Shown here: piece after piece, positions 17,532 through 25,959 of the stretch
Position numbering within the stretch: the first letter of the stretch is position 1
How the letters are laid out: each line of letters begins with the position of its first letter
DNA from: Bacteroidota bacterium
Lineage (GTDB): Bacteria > Bacteroidota > Bacteroidia > Chitinophagales > Saprospiraceae
DNA: 64,000 nucleotides
Assembly (NCBI GenBank): GCA_016124585.1
Contig: WGNL01000035.1
Coordinates: 62,001-126,000 of the forward strand
Reading direction: 5' to 3'
The notes under the pieces: model-generated
Told to the model about the DNA's origin: nothing
Database searches by the model: none
The model's input: the letters and a program-made list of their open reading frames with translations, nothing else
Position numbers and translations under genes: made by a program

Positions 17532-20072
17532 ATGTTGAAGAAACTACATCTCATTGCCTTGCTGACCATTTTGGCAGCATCCAATTACGCTCAGTCCCAC
17601 CTCCTCACCCCCGATGAATTCCTCCCGCACAAAATCGGCAGTCAGTTCACAGAACACAGCCAACTTGTAGCCTACTACCAGCATGTGGCCGCCAACAGCG
17701 ACCGGGTGAAGCTCGTGGAATTTGGACGCACCAATGAACTGCGGCCACAGATATTGGCCATCGTGAGCACCCCAGAGAACTTGCGCCGCATTGAGGACAT
17801 TCGGCTGAACAACCTTCGGAATGCAGGTACGATTCCGGGCAATCCTGATAATTCCAACCCCATCGCCATTGTCTGGCTGGGCTTCAGCGTACACGGTAAC
17901 GAGGCGGCGGGCAGCGAGGCATCCATGCCAGTGCTGTACGACCTTGTCAACCCCGGCAACCGGGAAACCTCCGAGTGGCTCAAAAACACGGTCGTGCTGA
18001 TTGAGCCGAGCGTGAACCCCGATGGGTACAGCCGCTATACGGCTTGGTACCGCCAAGTCAGCCCTGCCCTGCCGGATCCCAACCCCAAAGCCCGGGAACA
18101 CAACGAACCTTGGCCAGGTGGCCGGGTGAACCACTATCTTTTTGACCTGAACCGTGACTGGGCCTGGAGTACGCAGGTCGAAACACAAAACCGACTCAAA
18201 GTTTATAACGAATGGTTACCGCAAATCTCTGCTGACCTCCACGAGCAGTACTATAATGCGCCCTACTATTTTGCGCCAGCAGCGCAACCTTACCACAATT
18301 ATCTCACGAAATGGCAAGCTGACTTTCAGGTGGAAATCGGGAAAAACAACGCCAAGTATTTTGACAAAAACGGCTGGCTGTACTACACCAAGGAAATTTT
18401 CGACCTGCTGTACCCCAGTTACGGGGACACTTACCCCAGTTTCAATGGCGCTATCGGTATGACCTACGAGCAGGGTGGGCATTCCCGGTGCGGCAGGGCC
18501 ATCATAATGCCGAACGGCGACACGCTGACGTTGGCCGACCGGGTAGCACACCACCGCACTACTGCCCTTGCTACGGTAGAAGTCTCCTCGAAAAACGCCG
18601 GACGAATCGTAGAAAACTTCGCCGATTTTTACCAAAAATCAAAGAACAACCCACCGGGAGAATACAAGGCTTTTGTGGTAAAAAGCACGAACCCAGCACC
18701 GAAAATCAAGGCACTCATGGAGCAGCTCGACCGAAACGGCATCCGGTACGGGCGGGCGGGCAAGCCAAGCACAGGGCTGAACGGCTATGATTATGCCACT
18801 GGGCTGGAAGGCAAGTTTGCCGTAGGCGAAAACGACCTCGTCGTGAGCGCCTACCAACCAAAGGGCTTGCTGACGCAAGTGCTGCTCGACCCCGAGGCGG
18901 TAGTGGTGGACTCGAATACTTACGACATCACGGCCTGGTCGCTGCTACATGCGCATGGGCTAGAGGCTTTCGCTACCCGCCAGCGCATTGACCCGGCACA
19001 GCTGGGCTACGACATTGCGAAGCAAACTATGGTCGCTACGGCAACCACTCCCTACGCCTACCTCGCCGACTGGAACTCCGTGCAGAGTGCCCAATTGCTA
19101 GCGAACCTGCTGAAACAGGGCATCGTCTGCCGCTACGCAGAGCTTCCTTTTTTGGTGGAAGGCAGGCCATGGCCCGCTGGAACGCTGGTAATTACGAGAG
19201 CCGACAACCGGAAGCACCCAGCTTTTGATGAAACAATACGAGATGTGGCCAATAAATTTGATTACCCACTCACACCCGTGCAGACTGGCTTCGTTGAGGC
19301 AGGGCACGATTTCGGTTCGGAGACCATGCACCTCGTGGAGCCACCCAAAGTGTTGGTGCTTTCGGGTGAAAAAACGCAGGACAACGAGTTTGGTCAGGTC
19401 TGGTTTTACTTTGACAAGGTAATCGACTACCCAGCCACCATCGTGGATGCAGGGGATTTGGCTGCCCTTGACCTAACGGGTTTCAACACCTTGGTTCTAC
19501 CAGAAGGTGGCTACGGCTTCGACGATGCAACCCTCGGCAAACTAAGCGAATGGATAAGCAGTGGCGGCAAACTCATTGCCATCGGCAACGCCAACTACTC
19601 GCTGGCTGACAAGCCGGGCTTCAATCTTGCCAAGTTTGCCAAACCATCAGATGGCGATGCCGCCAAATCAGAAGCGGAACGCATCGCCCTCGACCACCGT
19701 ACGGCAGTTTACAAAGACCGTAACCGGAGTAGTATTTCTGATTTCAACCCCGGAGCGGTGGTTCGGGTGAAGATGGACACCTCGCACCCGCTGGCATTTG
19801 GCCTGCACGATTATTATTTTTCGTTGAAAACAAGTGGACTGCGCTTCGACCTGCTAAAAGACGCTTGGAACGTGGGCTATTTGGAAGACAATTATTTATC
19901 GGAGGGCTTTATTGGCGCCAATTTTAAAAAGCAACTTAAAAACACGGCCGTATTTGCGGTGCAGGGCAAAGGCGGCGGCAAAGTTGTTTACTTGGTTGAC
20001 AACCCCTTGTTTCGCTCATTTTGGGAGGAAGGCAAGCTGTTGTTCAGCAATGCGGTGTTTTTGGTGGATTGA
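17532..20072 (+). CDS. M14 family zinc carboxypeptidase, secreted
   Basis: An 846-residue exported peptidase from the ATG at 17532 with a signal peptide (LLTILAASNYA-Q). The zinc site is visible: HGNE (in SVHGNEAAGSEASM) for the first His and Glu, and the second His in SADLHEQYY; RDWAW sits between. The catalytic Glu is probably in the MTYEQGGHS region. The C-terminal half (from about residue 400) contains a GATase-like/beta region, including VLPEGGYGFDDATLGKLSEWI. Probably a periplasmic or surface carboxypeptidase for peptide use. Confidence 0.9.
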   Translation: MLKKLHLIALLTILAASNYAQSHLLTPDEFLPHKIGSQFTEHSQLVAYYQHVAANSDRVKLVEFGRTNELRPQILAIVSTPENLRRIEDIRLNNLRNAGTIPGNPDNSNPIAIVWLGFSVHGNEAAGSEASMPVLYDLVNPGNRETSEWLKNTVVLIEPSVNPDGYSRYTAWYRQVSPALPDPNPKAREHNEPWPGGRVNHYLFDLNRDWAWSTQVETQNRLKVYNEWLPQISADLHEQYYNAPYYFAPAAQPYHNYLTKWQADFQVEIGKNNAKYFDKNGWLYYTKEIFDLLYPSYGDTYPSFNGAIGMTYEQGGHSRCGRAIIMPNGDTLTLADRVAHHRTTALATVEVSSKNAGRIVENFADFYQKSKNNPPGEYKAFVVKSTNPAPKIKALMEQLDRNGIRYGRAGKPSTGLNGYDYATGLEGKFAVGENDLVVSAYQPKGLLTQVLLDPEAVVVDSNTYDITAWSLLHAHGLEAFATRQRIDPAQLGYDIAKQTMVATATTPYAYLADWNSVQSAQLLANLLKQGIVCRYAELPFLVEGRPWPAGTLVITRADNRKHPAFDETIRDVANKFDYPLTPVQTGFVEAGHDFGSETMHLVEPPKVLVLSGEKTQDNEFGQVWFYFDKVIDYPATIVDAGDLAALDLTGFNTLVLPEGGYGFDDATLGKLSEWISSGGKLIAIGNANYSLADKPGFNLAKFAKPSDGDAAKSEAERIALDHRTAVYKDRNRSSISDFNPGAVVRVKMDTSHPLAFGLHDYYFSLKTSGLRFDLLKDAWNVGYLEDNYLSEGFIGANFKKQLKNTAVFAVQGKGGGKVVYLVDNPLFRSFWEEGKLLFSNAVFLVD

Positions 20073-20340
20073 AATAGGTGTGGAAACATCGACAACTGGC
20101 TTGTAAAAGCTGAACTTTGATGTTGTCAAGAGGTGTGTGAAAAAAAAGTGAAAAAAGATCAGAAGGCATAATTCACAGCATTTACACCTCAAAAGCCTTA
20201 TTTATTTGATTTTCTAAAACAAAAAACCGCCCGTTCCTTGTCACAGTTTTTGAAAAATGGCTCCAAAAAGGGGGCTTTCCGAGGTGCATATTTGTCTCAT
20301 CAAACGAACAAAATAGACAATCGCACAAAAACTTAAGAAC

Positions 20341-20943
20341 ATGAGAACTTTCAACATCCTTACAATCTGCCTGCTAGCCTTCTTCGCAACGAACTTCGCT
20401 TCCGCACAGTCTTCCGAGCTACAAAGCAGCCTGGAATTCAAAATCCAGCAAATGGCAAATGGTGCTTATGGGGTGTTCGTTAAGCCTGACCACACAATCG
20501 CACCAAGCGGCAAGACACAGACAGGTGCAGGTCAAGTGACTTTGGTTGTTCCAACAAACTTCACATACAGCAACTTCAAAAATCTCGCTGGCACTTGGGT
20601 AGAAAACGCCCGTGTAGATGCCCCGGTAGAAGCCACCAACAAGTCTTATGTTTCTTTTGGTTTTGTAGTGGACAACCCACGTATCAAATTGTTCCCGAAC
20701 GAAGAGACGCTGCTTTTCACTTTTACTACTGATGCAGCTTTTGACGGTCAAGTTAAATTGTTCGACAACGAAAACGACCCATTCGTAACGCCTAACTCTT
20801 ACGGCAGCAACCCAGGCAACGACCTCGGCGTGATTGACCTCGGTGCAACTGGTGGCATGGCTTATTACACCTACGCTCGCAACTACAGCACAGAAATGCA
20901 GGAAGCAATTGAATATTCAACGTTGGCAACAACTAACAAATAA
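20341..20943 (+). CDS. Hypothetical secreted protein
   Basis: A 200-residue protein with a clear signal peptide (cut near FASA-Q). The mature part is an all-beta Ig/cohesin-like domain: alternating strands such as GQVTLVVPTNFTYSNF and SYVSFGFVVDNPRI. The C-terminus (EMQEAIEYSTLATTNK) does not look like a T9SS sorting domain. The leader is AT-rich with a near -7 box CATATTTG at about 20288. A strong terminator follows after an unusual repeated 3' region (20971-21085). Confidence 0.72.
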   Translation: MRTFNILTICLLAFFATNFASAQSSELQSSLEFKIQQMANGAYGVFVKPDHTIAPSGKTQTGAGQVTLVVPTNFTYSNFKNLAGTWVENARVDAPVEATNKSYVSFGFVVDNPRIKLFPNEETLLFTFTTDAAFDGQVKLFDNENDPFVTPNSYGSNPGNDLGVIDLGATGGMAYYTYARNYSTEMQEAIEYSTLATTNK

Positions 20944-20970
20944 ACAAGAAAATTGGCTGTAAAGTCAAAA

Positions 20971-21085
20971 GGTCTCACTCATTTTCAAACAACATGGTCT
21001 CCAACTCCCGTAAAAAATAAGGTCTCACAAACAGCATGAAAGGTCTCGAACTCACGTATATTAAGGTCTCACAAACAAATATCAG
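20971..21085. repeat. Five regularly spaced GGTCTC motifs in a 3' untranslated region
   Basis: The hexamer GGTCTC occurs at 20971, 20996, 21021, 21042 and 21065, that is at spacings of 25, 25, 21 and 23 bases. Bases around it are partly conserved (AAGGTCTCACAAACA occurs twice). The segment lies after the stop codon of the secreted protein and directly before its terminator, so it is part of the mRNA 3' end. It has no reading frame. Confidence 0.7.
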
Positions 21086-21127
21086 AAGGCTAAAATGTTG
21101 CACATCAACAGTTTAGCCTTTTTTTAT
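21086..21127 (+). terminator. Rho-independent terminator of the secreted-protein gene
   Basis: A 9-bp outer stem (21086-21094 AAGGCTAAA with 21112-21120) and a 5-bp inner stem (TGTTG/CAACA) form one hairpin with a 5-base loop, followed directly by a T-run. Confidence 0.9.
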
Positions 21128-21286
21128 TTTCAGATTTTTGTGAGCAACACATTGTCACAATTTGACTGCGCCTAAATCTTTAACGACCACTCACGCAGCA
21201 TCTTAGAATCCTTGCCTGAATACCGCTGATGCGCAAAAATTAACAATTCCTAAATGGCCCTGCCTTAGCTTTTCTATCTAAATGGA

Positions 21287-21294
21287 TACTTTTG
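21287..21294 (+). promoter_or_regulatory. -7 box of the carboxynorspermidine-synthase-like gene
   Basis: TACTTTTG matches TAnnTTTG. It lies 90 bases upstream of the ATG, with the heptamer inverted repeat (21304-21377) in between, so that the repeat would be transcribed as leader RNA. Confidence 0.55.
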
Positions 21295-21303
21295 CCAGAA
21301 AGA

Positions 21304-21377
21304 AGTTATGAGTTAAGAGTTATGAGCTTCATCTTGGCCACTCCCAACTCATAACTTATCACTCATAACTCATAACT
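21304..21377. repeat. Heptamer inverted repeat in the leader of the gene at 21384
   Basis: The left arm (21304-21327) consists of AGTTATGAGTTAAGAGTTATGAG, and the right arm (21346-21377) of the complementary word ACTCATA repeated. They can pair over about 20 bases with an 18-base loop. The right arm ends 6 bases before the start codon, so pairing could hide the translation start. Confidence 0.8.
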
Positions 21378-21383
21378 GAATAC

Positions 21384-22595
21384 ATGTCAAAGAAAGTCTT
21401 AATCATCGGTGCTGGCGGCGTAGGCCGGGTTGTGGTTTACAAATGCGCACAGCACCCTGAAGTCTTTGGTGAAATACTCCTCGCCAGCCGCACCAAGTCC
21501 AAATGCGACGTGATAGCCGACGCAGCAAAAGCTGCCACAGGACATAAGCACATCACCACTGCCGCCATCGATGCGGAAGATGTGCCTGCGCTCGCCAACC
21601 TCATACGCCAGTTCCAGCCAGCGATGGTCATCAACGTGGCACTGCCCTACCAAGACCTCACCATCATGGAGGCTTGCCTGCAAACGGGCGTCCACTACCT
21701 CGACACTGCCAACTACGAACCGAAGGACGTCGCCAAGTTTGAATACTCCTGGCAGTGGGCCTACCACGACCGCTTCAAGGAAGCCGGTCTGCTCGCCGTG
21801 CTCGGCTGCGGCTTCGACCCCGGTGTGACCAATATCTTCACCGCCCGTGCCGCCAAGCACCACTTCGACGAGATGCACCAACTTGACATCGTAGATGCCA
21901 ACGCAGGCTCACACGGCAAGGCTTTCGCCACCAATTTCAACCCGGAAATCAATATCCGGGAAATCACCCAAAATGGCCGCTACTGGCAGGACGGCCAGTG
22001 GGTGGAAACCGAGCCTTTCGAAATTGGCAAGGCCATCAACTACCCTAACATCGGCCCACGCCAGTCCTACGTCCTCTTCCATGAGGAACTGGAAAGCCTC
22101 GTGAAGCATTTCCCCACCCTCAAGCGGGCCCGCTTCTGGATGACTTTCGGCGAGGAGTACCTTACACACCTGAGGGTCATCCAAAACATAGGCATGGCTA
22201 GCATCGAGCCTATCAAGTTCCAAGGCGTGGACATCGTTCCGTTGGAATTCCTCAAGGCCGTACTGCCGAACCCCGGTGACCTCGGCACCAACTACACCGG
22301 TTGGACGAGCATCGGCTGCCGCATCAGTGGTATCCAAGGTGGCCAACCGAAGACCTACTATATCTGGAACAATTGCAGCCACAAGGCCGCCTACGAGGAG
22401 ACCGGTACCCAAGGCGTAAGCTACACCACGGGCGTACCTGCCATGCTCGGCGCTATGATGATGCTCACGGGCGAGTGGTCCGGCGCTGGCGTCTTCAACG
22501 TGGAGCAGTTCAACCCCGACCCATTTCTGGCGAAGCTCGGCGAATACGGCTTGCCTTGGGAGGAAGCAGTGAATGTGGACTTGGAGATGGATTAG
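21384..22595 (+). CDS. Saccharopine dehydrogenase family protein, probable carboxynorspermidine synthase
   Basis: A 403-residue NAD(P)H-dependent oxidoreductase. It has an N-terminal Rossmann loop (VLIIGAGGVGRVV) and a saccharopine-dehydrogenase C-terminal domain with YYIWNNCSHKAAYEETG and GVPAMLGAMMMLTGEW, phrases typical of carboxynorspermidine synthase (CANSDH). That enzyme joins putrescine or diaminopropane to aspartate semialdehyde, the first step of spermidine/norspermidine formation in bacteria lacking spermidine synthase. The decarboxylase partner is not in the window. Saccharopine dehydrogenase activity itself is the alternative, judged less likely by length and motifs. Confidence 0.82.
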   Translation: MSKKVLIIGAGGVGRVVVYKCAQHPEVFGEILLASRTKSKCDVIADAAKAATGHKHITTAAIDAEDVPALANLIRQFQPAMVINVALPYQDLTIMEACLQTGVHYLDTANYEPKDVAKFEYSWQWAYHDRFKEAGLLAVLGCGFDPGVTNIFTARAAKHHFDEMHQLDIVDANAGSHGKAFATNFNPEINIREITQNGRYWQDGQWVETEPFEIGKAINYPNIGPRQSYVLFHEELESLVKHFPTLKRARFWMTFGEEYLTHLRVIQNIGMASIEPIKFQGVDIVPLEFLKAVLPNPGDLGTNYTGWTSIGCRISGIQGGQPKTYYIWNNCSHKAAYEETGTQGVSYTTGVPAMLGAMMMLTGEWSGAGVFNVEQFNPDPFLAKLGEYGLPWEEAVNVDLEMD

Positions 22596-22617
22596 TGGAT
22601 GAAATAGATATTGACAT

Positions 22618-22657
22618 AAAGCGGTGACACCTTCCGAAAAGGTGTCACCGCTTTTTC
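22618..22657 (+). terminator. Rho-independent terminator
   Basis: A perfect 16-bp stem (22618-22633 with 22639-22654) around GCGGTGACACC with a 5-base loop is followed by T residues, 22 bases after the stop codon of the preceding gene. Confidence 0.92.
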
Positions 22658-22827
22658 ATTCCACCCTTTATCTCCCACTATGTAAACAAACCCTCAAAAT
22701 ATGTAAACCCCACCACCACCTTTACTAAAACCTTCCTAAAAGACTTTCAAGTAAATCTCCACCACCATAAGTTTGACACCGTTTTGCAATAAAGCTGATA
22801 CTAGAAATTAGGCTAGTTCCTTAGTAC

Positions 22828-22954
22828 GGCCTTATTTCTTTTAGCAGTTGAAGCTTTCAAAACTCGTTAAAAACTAAACCCTGTTTGAGCGCAGCGAGTT
22901 TGGTTTAGTTTAGGGTTTTGGAAGCTTCAACTGCGTTAAAAAAGAAATACAGCC
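22828..22954. repeat. 127-bp imperfect palindrome (dispersed-repeat-like)
   Basis: The arms 22828-22880 and 22902-22954 are inverted copies with a few indels; the longest matched blocks are CAGTTGAAGCTT, CAAAAC and ACTAAACC. The 21-base centre includes GTTTGAGCGCAGCGAG. No reading frame crosses it. A second small hairpin follows (22965-22988, GTTCTTTT/AAAAGAAC) with interlocking CCTTGAT/ATCAAGG. The arrangement resembles REP/BIME-type or non-autonomous mobile repeats common in Bacteroidota; no transposase is adjacent. Confidence 0.8.
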
Positions 22955-22964
22955 TTGATTTTTG

Positions 22965-22988
22965 GTTCTTTTCATCAAGGAAAAGAAC
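22965..22988. repeat. Small hairpin adjoining the 127-bp palindrome
   Basis: GTTCTTTT (22965-22972) pairs with AAAAGAAC (22981-22988). A second pairing, CCTTGAT (22953-22959) with ATCAAGG (22974-22980), interlocks with it, so the RNA could form either hairpin or a pseudoknot. Confidence 0.5.
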
Positions 22989-23054
22989 GAGACACAATGG
23001 AGAATACTCTATCAGTTTAAATGCGACTACCTATAAATCCACCAACAACAACTT

Positions 23055-24146
23055 ATGCAACACATCATCAAACTGCTTTTTTCCCAAATCATCTTCCTAC
23101 TATTCACTTGCAAAGCCCCAACCCCCAAAACCCCTCCAAACACAGAAAGCCCAAGCCTCTCCTTCGGCGACACCGTCTCAGCCATCGGCAACGAGTCCAT
23201 GCTTGTTTACCAAGATAAAAACAACAATTATTGGTTCGGCACCATATCCCAAGGTGTGTATAGATATGACGGAAAACATATCCTGCGCTATACGACAAAA
23301 CATGGGCTGGTCAGCAACCGCATCTGGGCTATACAGGAAGACAAATCGGGCAATGTCTATTTTGACACACAGGAAGGCGTCAGCAAATACGACGGCCAAT
23401 CGTTCACGACCTTGCCCGTTAACGATGCGGCCACGCAGGAATGGAAACTGGAACCCGATGATTTATGGTTCAATGGCAACTGGTATGAAAACGGCGTCTA
23501 TCGCTATGATGGAAAGACCCTCCACCAATTGGAACTGCCGGAGAACCCACTCGCCGACCAACTCAAAGCCAACTTCCCCAACATGACCTGGAGCCCATAC
23601 GGCATCTACACCCATTACACCGACCAACAGGGCAATATCTGGTTTGGCACCTCCAATGTCGGTCTCTACCGCTTCGATGGAAAAACCGTCAGTTGGCTCT
23701 ACGAAAACCACCTCACCGACACCCCCAACGGCGGCTCCTTCGGCATCCGCTCCATCTTTCAAGACCACACCGGCAAGTTTTGGTTCTGCAATACCCGCTA
23801 TCGCTATGATATCTCCCCCGGCGACTCCACCGCCAACGGGATGCACCTGGTCCCCTACACCAAGGAAGCAGGCACTGGCCCCATCAATGCCGCCAACGGA
23901 CAGGATTTGATTTATTTCATGTCCATCACCGAGGATGACAACCACAACCTCTGGATGCTGACCTACGAGGAGGGCGTGTATCGGTACGATGGTAAAACAG
24001 TGACCCATTATCCAGTAAAAGACGGGGATATAGACGTCACGCTGTACTCCATCTTCAAGGACAATCGGGGCGACCTTTGGGTCGGCACCCACCAAGTTGG
24101 CCCTTATAAGTTCAACGGCAAGTCCTTTGAGAAATTCAAGCCATGA
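23055..24146 (+). CDS. Two-component-regulator-propeller-like lipoprotein
   Basis: A 363-residue protein with a signal sequence and lipobox (FLLFTC) at about Cys19. The body has repeated propeller blades: WFGTISQGVYRYDGK, ENGVYRYDGKTLH, WFGTSNVGLYRFDGKT, MLTYEEGVYRYDGKTV and WVGTHQVGPYKFNGKS. This is the Reg_prop type beta-propeller usually found as the sensor half of hybrid histidine kinases, but no kinase is attached, so it is a stand-alone extracellular propeller. The start ATG lies 12 bases before the hydrophobic segment. It follows the palindromic repeat at 22828-22988. Confidence 0.85.
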   Translation: MQHIIKLLFSQIIFLLFTCKAPTPKTPPNTESPSLSFGDTVSAIGNESMLVYQDKNNNYWFGTISQGVYRYDGKHILRYTTKHGLVSNRIWAIQEDKSGNVYFDTQEGVSKYDGQSFTTLPVNDAATQEWKLEPDDLWFNGNWYENGVYRYDGKTLHQLELPENPLADQLKANFPNMTWSPYGIYTHYTDQQGNIWFGTSNVGLYRFDGKTVSWLYENHLTDTPNGGSFGIRSIFQDHTGKFWFCNTRYRYDISPGDSTANGMHLVPYTKEAGTGPINAANGQDLIYFMSITEDDNHNLWMLTYEEGVYRYDGKTVTHYPVKDGDIDVTLYSIFKDNRGDLWVGTHQVGPYKFNGKSFEKFKP

Positions 24147-24598
24147 TGTGCCTATTGCCGCTTTGTCCACGCCTCGCTCTACTCCACGTTTGCACACCAT
24201 GCGAGGACGGGTGGCCTGCGGCCATGACAAAAGCGGCGAGTACCGTGACGAAAGCCATAAAAGCTAGAAGTCAAATACATGGCTTCTTTGCGTTTCATGC
24301 CCTACCCTACTACCGTTCTCCCAGATTTTATAACCGTTCCGTAATTCTCCGCTACCGCTCCCATCTTTCTGCGAAAAAGATTAGGCATTTCCAAAAATGC
24401 TTTCGAAAATTTAGCCACCAAACAGCCACCGAAGACTGGCTTCTCTAGCTTAAAAGAATGACCCTGAAGAATGACAAGTGAAAAGTAGGATGCTTACCTG
24501 TTGTTTTTCCGAATGAGTAGATAAGGGATGGTTCTTAAACAGTAGTTAAAGAGGTGTCAAAAGGCAAAAAAATTCACTGCCGTAAACCAGCGAAGAAT
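24147..24598. other. Intergenic region with no recognised gene
   Basis: A 101-codon open frame begins inside it, but its composition and lack of motif make it unlikely to be coding. No terminator, promoter consensus or repeat was found. Base composition shifts from the GC-rich upstream gene to the AT-rich downstream gene across this interval. Confidence 0.5.
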
Positions 24599-25888
24599 AT
24601 GGCAAAAAATAATACAAATATGACAGCTATTGATAAAAAATTTTATAATCTTTTCTGGACTGACCCTATATGCCAAACAATCTTCTCTTCGCATAAAGCC
24701 CAGTTGTTAGAAGACGAAGTCGAATTAATTGTAGCTAAAGAAAAATTTTATGCACAACGAATTGTATTAACAAACTCACAAAAACGAAGAACTGGGACAC
24801 AAATAGCAAAAAGAAACGAAAATGAAAGTATAGAGTTAATTCATAAATTACAAGTTGCAACTAAAAAATATTTTGACGAAGCGAAAATTGACATTTATAT
24901 AAAAAAGAAATTCGGAAAAGCTATCAAGTTAATTGAAAAAGACTTAACAAAAAGCGGTGGGTGGTGGAAATTGGTTATGAAACTAGTTGGCTCCCTTGAC
25001 AGCGAAAAAGACTTATTCAAACTTCTAACTGATTATTATTTAATTCCCAAAGAAATTGAGACTAAAGAACAATTTGGCAAGTACCTTGAAAATGAAATAA
25101 GTTCAAATATAAGAGAGTTTTTAAAAAAAGAAAATTTGTCAGAGTTAGCCATTTCTATTGACTTGATTAGCACGTATTACAACTATAAAATTAAAAACAA
25201 TTTAGTTTCAGCCACAAAGCATTATACAGATGTGTTTTATGATAATGAAAATTTTCAAGATAGGTTATATTTTTTTGACAATCTTTATGAAATTGGAGTA
25301 ATAAAAGGGGGGAAACTAAAAAGTTATTATGAGTGCGTAAATTGTTCTCCTAACATCTTCAACGGCGTTTTAACTTTAGATATTAAACCAACAAGTTTGA
25401 AAATGAAATGCCCTTCTTGTAGTAAAGAGCTTTTCTACATTGTTCCGTACGAACTTGATAAAGTAATCTATGACAACATTGTACACAAAGATGGCATTTT
25501 ATTTTTTGCTATTCAACATATTCTTGAACAACACAAATATAAATTTATCTCCAACTACCATCAACCACCTGATGTTGAACTAGATTTTTGTTTATTAAAC
25601 GACCAACAACTAATATATGAAATCATAGAAGTTAAAATGTTTAAGACTGACAGACCTGAAGATACTCAAGTTGGAAATATTAGAGAAGCAGTTTCACAAA
25701 CAAAAAAAGCAATAGACAAATTAATTACAATTCAATCTGAATATAAAGCAATTCAAAAAAGCATAGTTACCAATATTAACGTAGATAACATTTACAAAAC
25801 AGCTAAAAAAGAATTAGAGAAAGATTTAAAAGACTACAATATAGTTCTTTACACAATTTCAGACTTTTACATTAAGATTAAAAGGTAA
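24599..25888 (+). CDS. Probable PD-(D/E)XK nuclease with zinc finger, AT-rich, unknown system
   Basis: A 429-residue protein from the ATG at 24599; a GTG at 24554 would add 15 residues. The first 240 residues are Lys-rich, helical and match nothing I know. A four-cysteine zinc site follows (CVNC at 246-249, CPSC at 271-274). The C-terminal domain has the PD-(D/E)XK pattern: helix GILFFAIQHILEQHKYK, Asp329 in VELD, then Glu344-Val-Lys346 in IIEVK 15 residues later, and a helix with Gln367 (REAVSQTKKAI). The gene is much richer in A and T than its neighbours, which points to horizontal acquisition. A restriction or defence role is a guess; no methylase, helicase or partner gene is adjacent. Confidence 0.7.
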   Translation: MAKNNTNMTAIDKKFYNLFWTDPICQTIFSSHKAQLLEDEVELIVAKEKFYAQRIVLTNSQKRRTGTQIAKRNENESIELIHKLQVATKKYFDEAKIDIYIKKKFGKAIKLIEKDLTKSGGWWKLVMKLVGSLDSEKDLFKLLTDYYLIPKEIETKEQFGKYLENEISSNIREFLKKENLSELAISIDLISTYYNYKIKNNLVSATKHYTDVFYDNENFQDRLYFFDNLYEIGVIKGGKLKSYYECVNCSPNIFNGVLTLDIKPTSLKMKCPSCSKELFYIVPYELDKVIYDNIVHKDGILFFAIQHILEQHKYKFISNYHQPPDVELDFCLLNDQQLIYEIIEVKMFKTDRPEDTQVGNIREAVSQTKKAIDKLITIQSEYKAIQKSIVTNINVDNIYKTAKKELEKDLKDYNIVLYTISDFYIKIKR

Positions 25889-25959
25889 AACCTATAATCA
25901 CAAATCCTGTAACATATTACATAATAACCATAGTCATCTATTAAAAAAGTCCAACCCAA

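Noticed and set aside
20971-21085. CRISPR-like array based on GGTCTC spacing
   Set aside because: The repeated core is only 6-9 bases and the intervals are too short; there are no cas genes.
22918-23586. 222-residue open frame overlapping the propeller lipoprotein
   Set aside because: It is a shifted-frame shadow rich in Ser, Pro and Asn; the other frame shows repeated propeller blades.
24143-24448. 101-residue open frame after the propeller gene
   Set aside because: It begins on the propeller stop region and has no recognisable domain or codon pattern.
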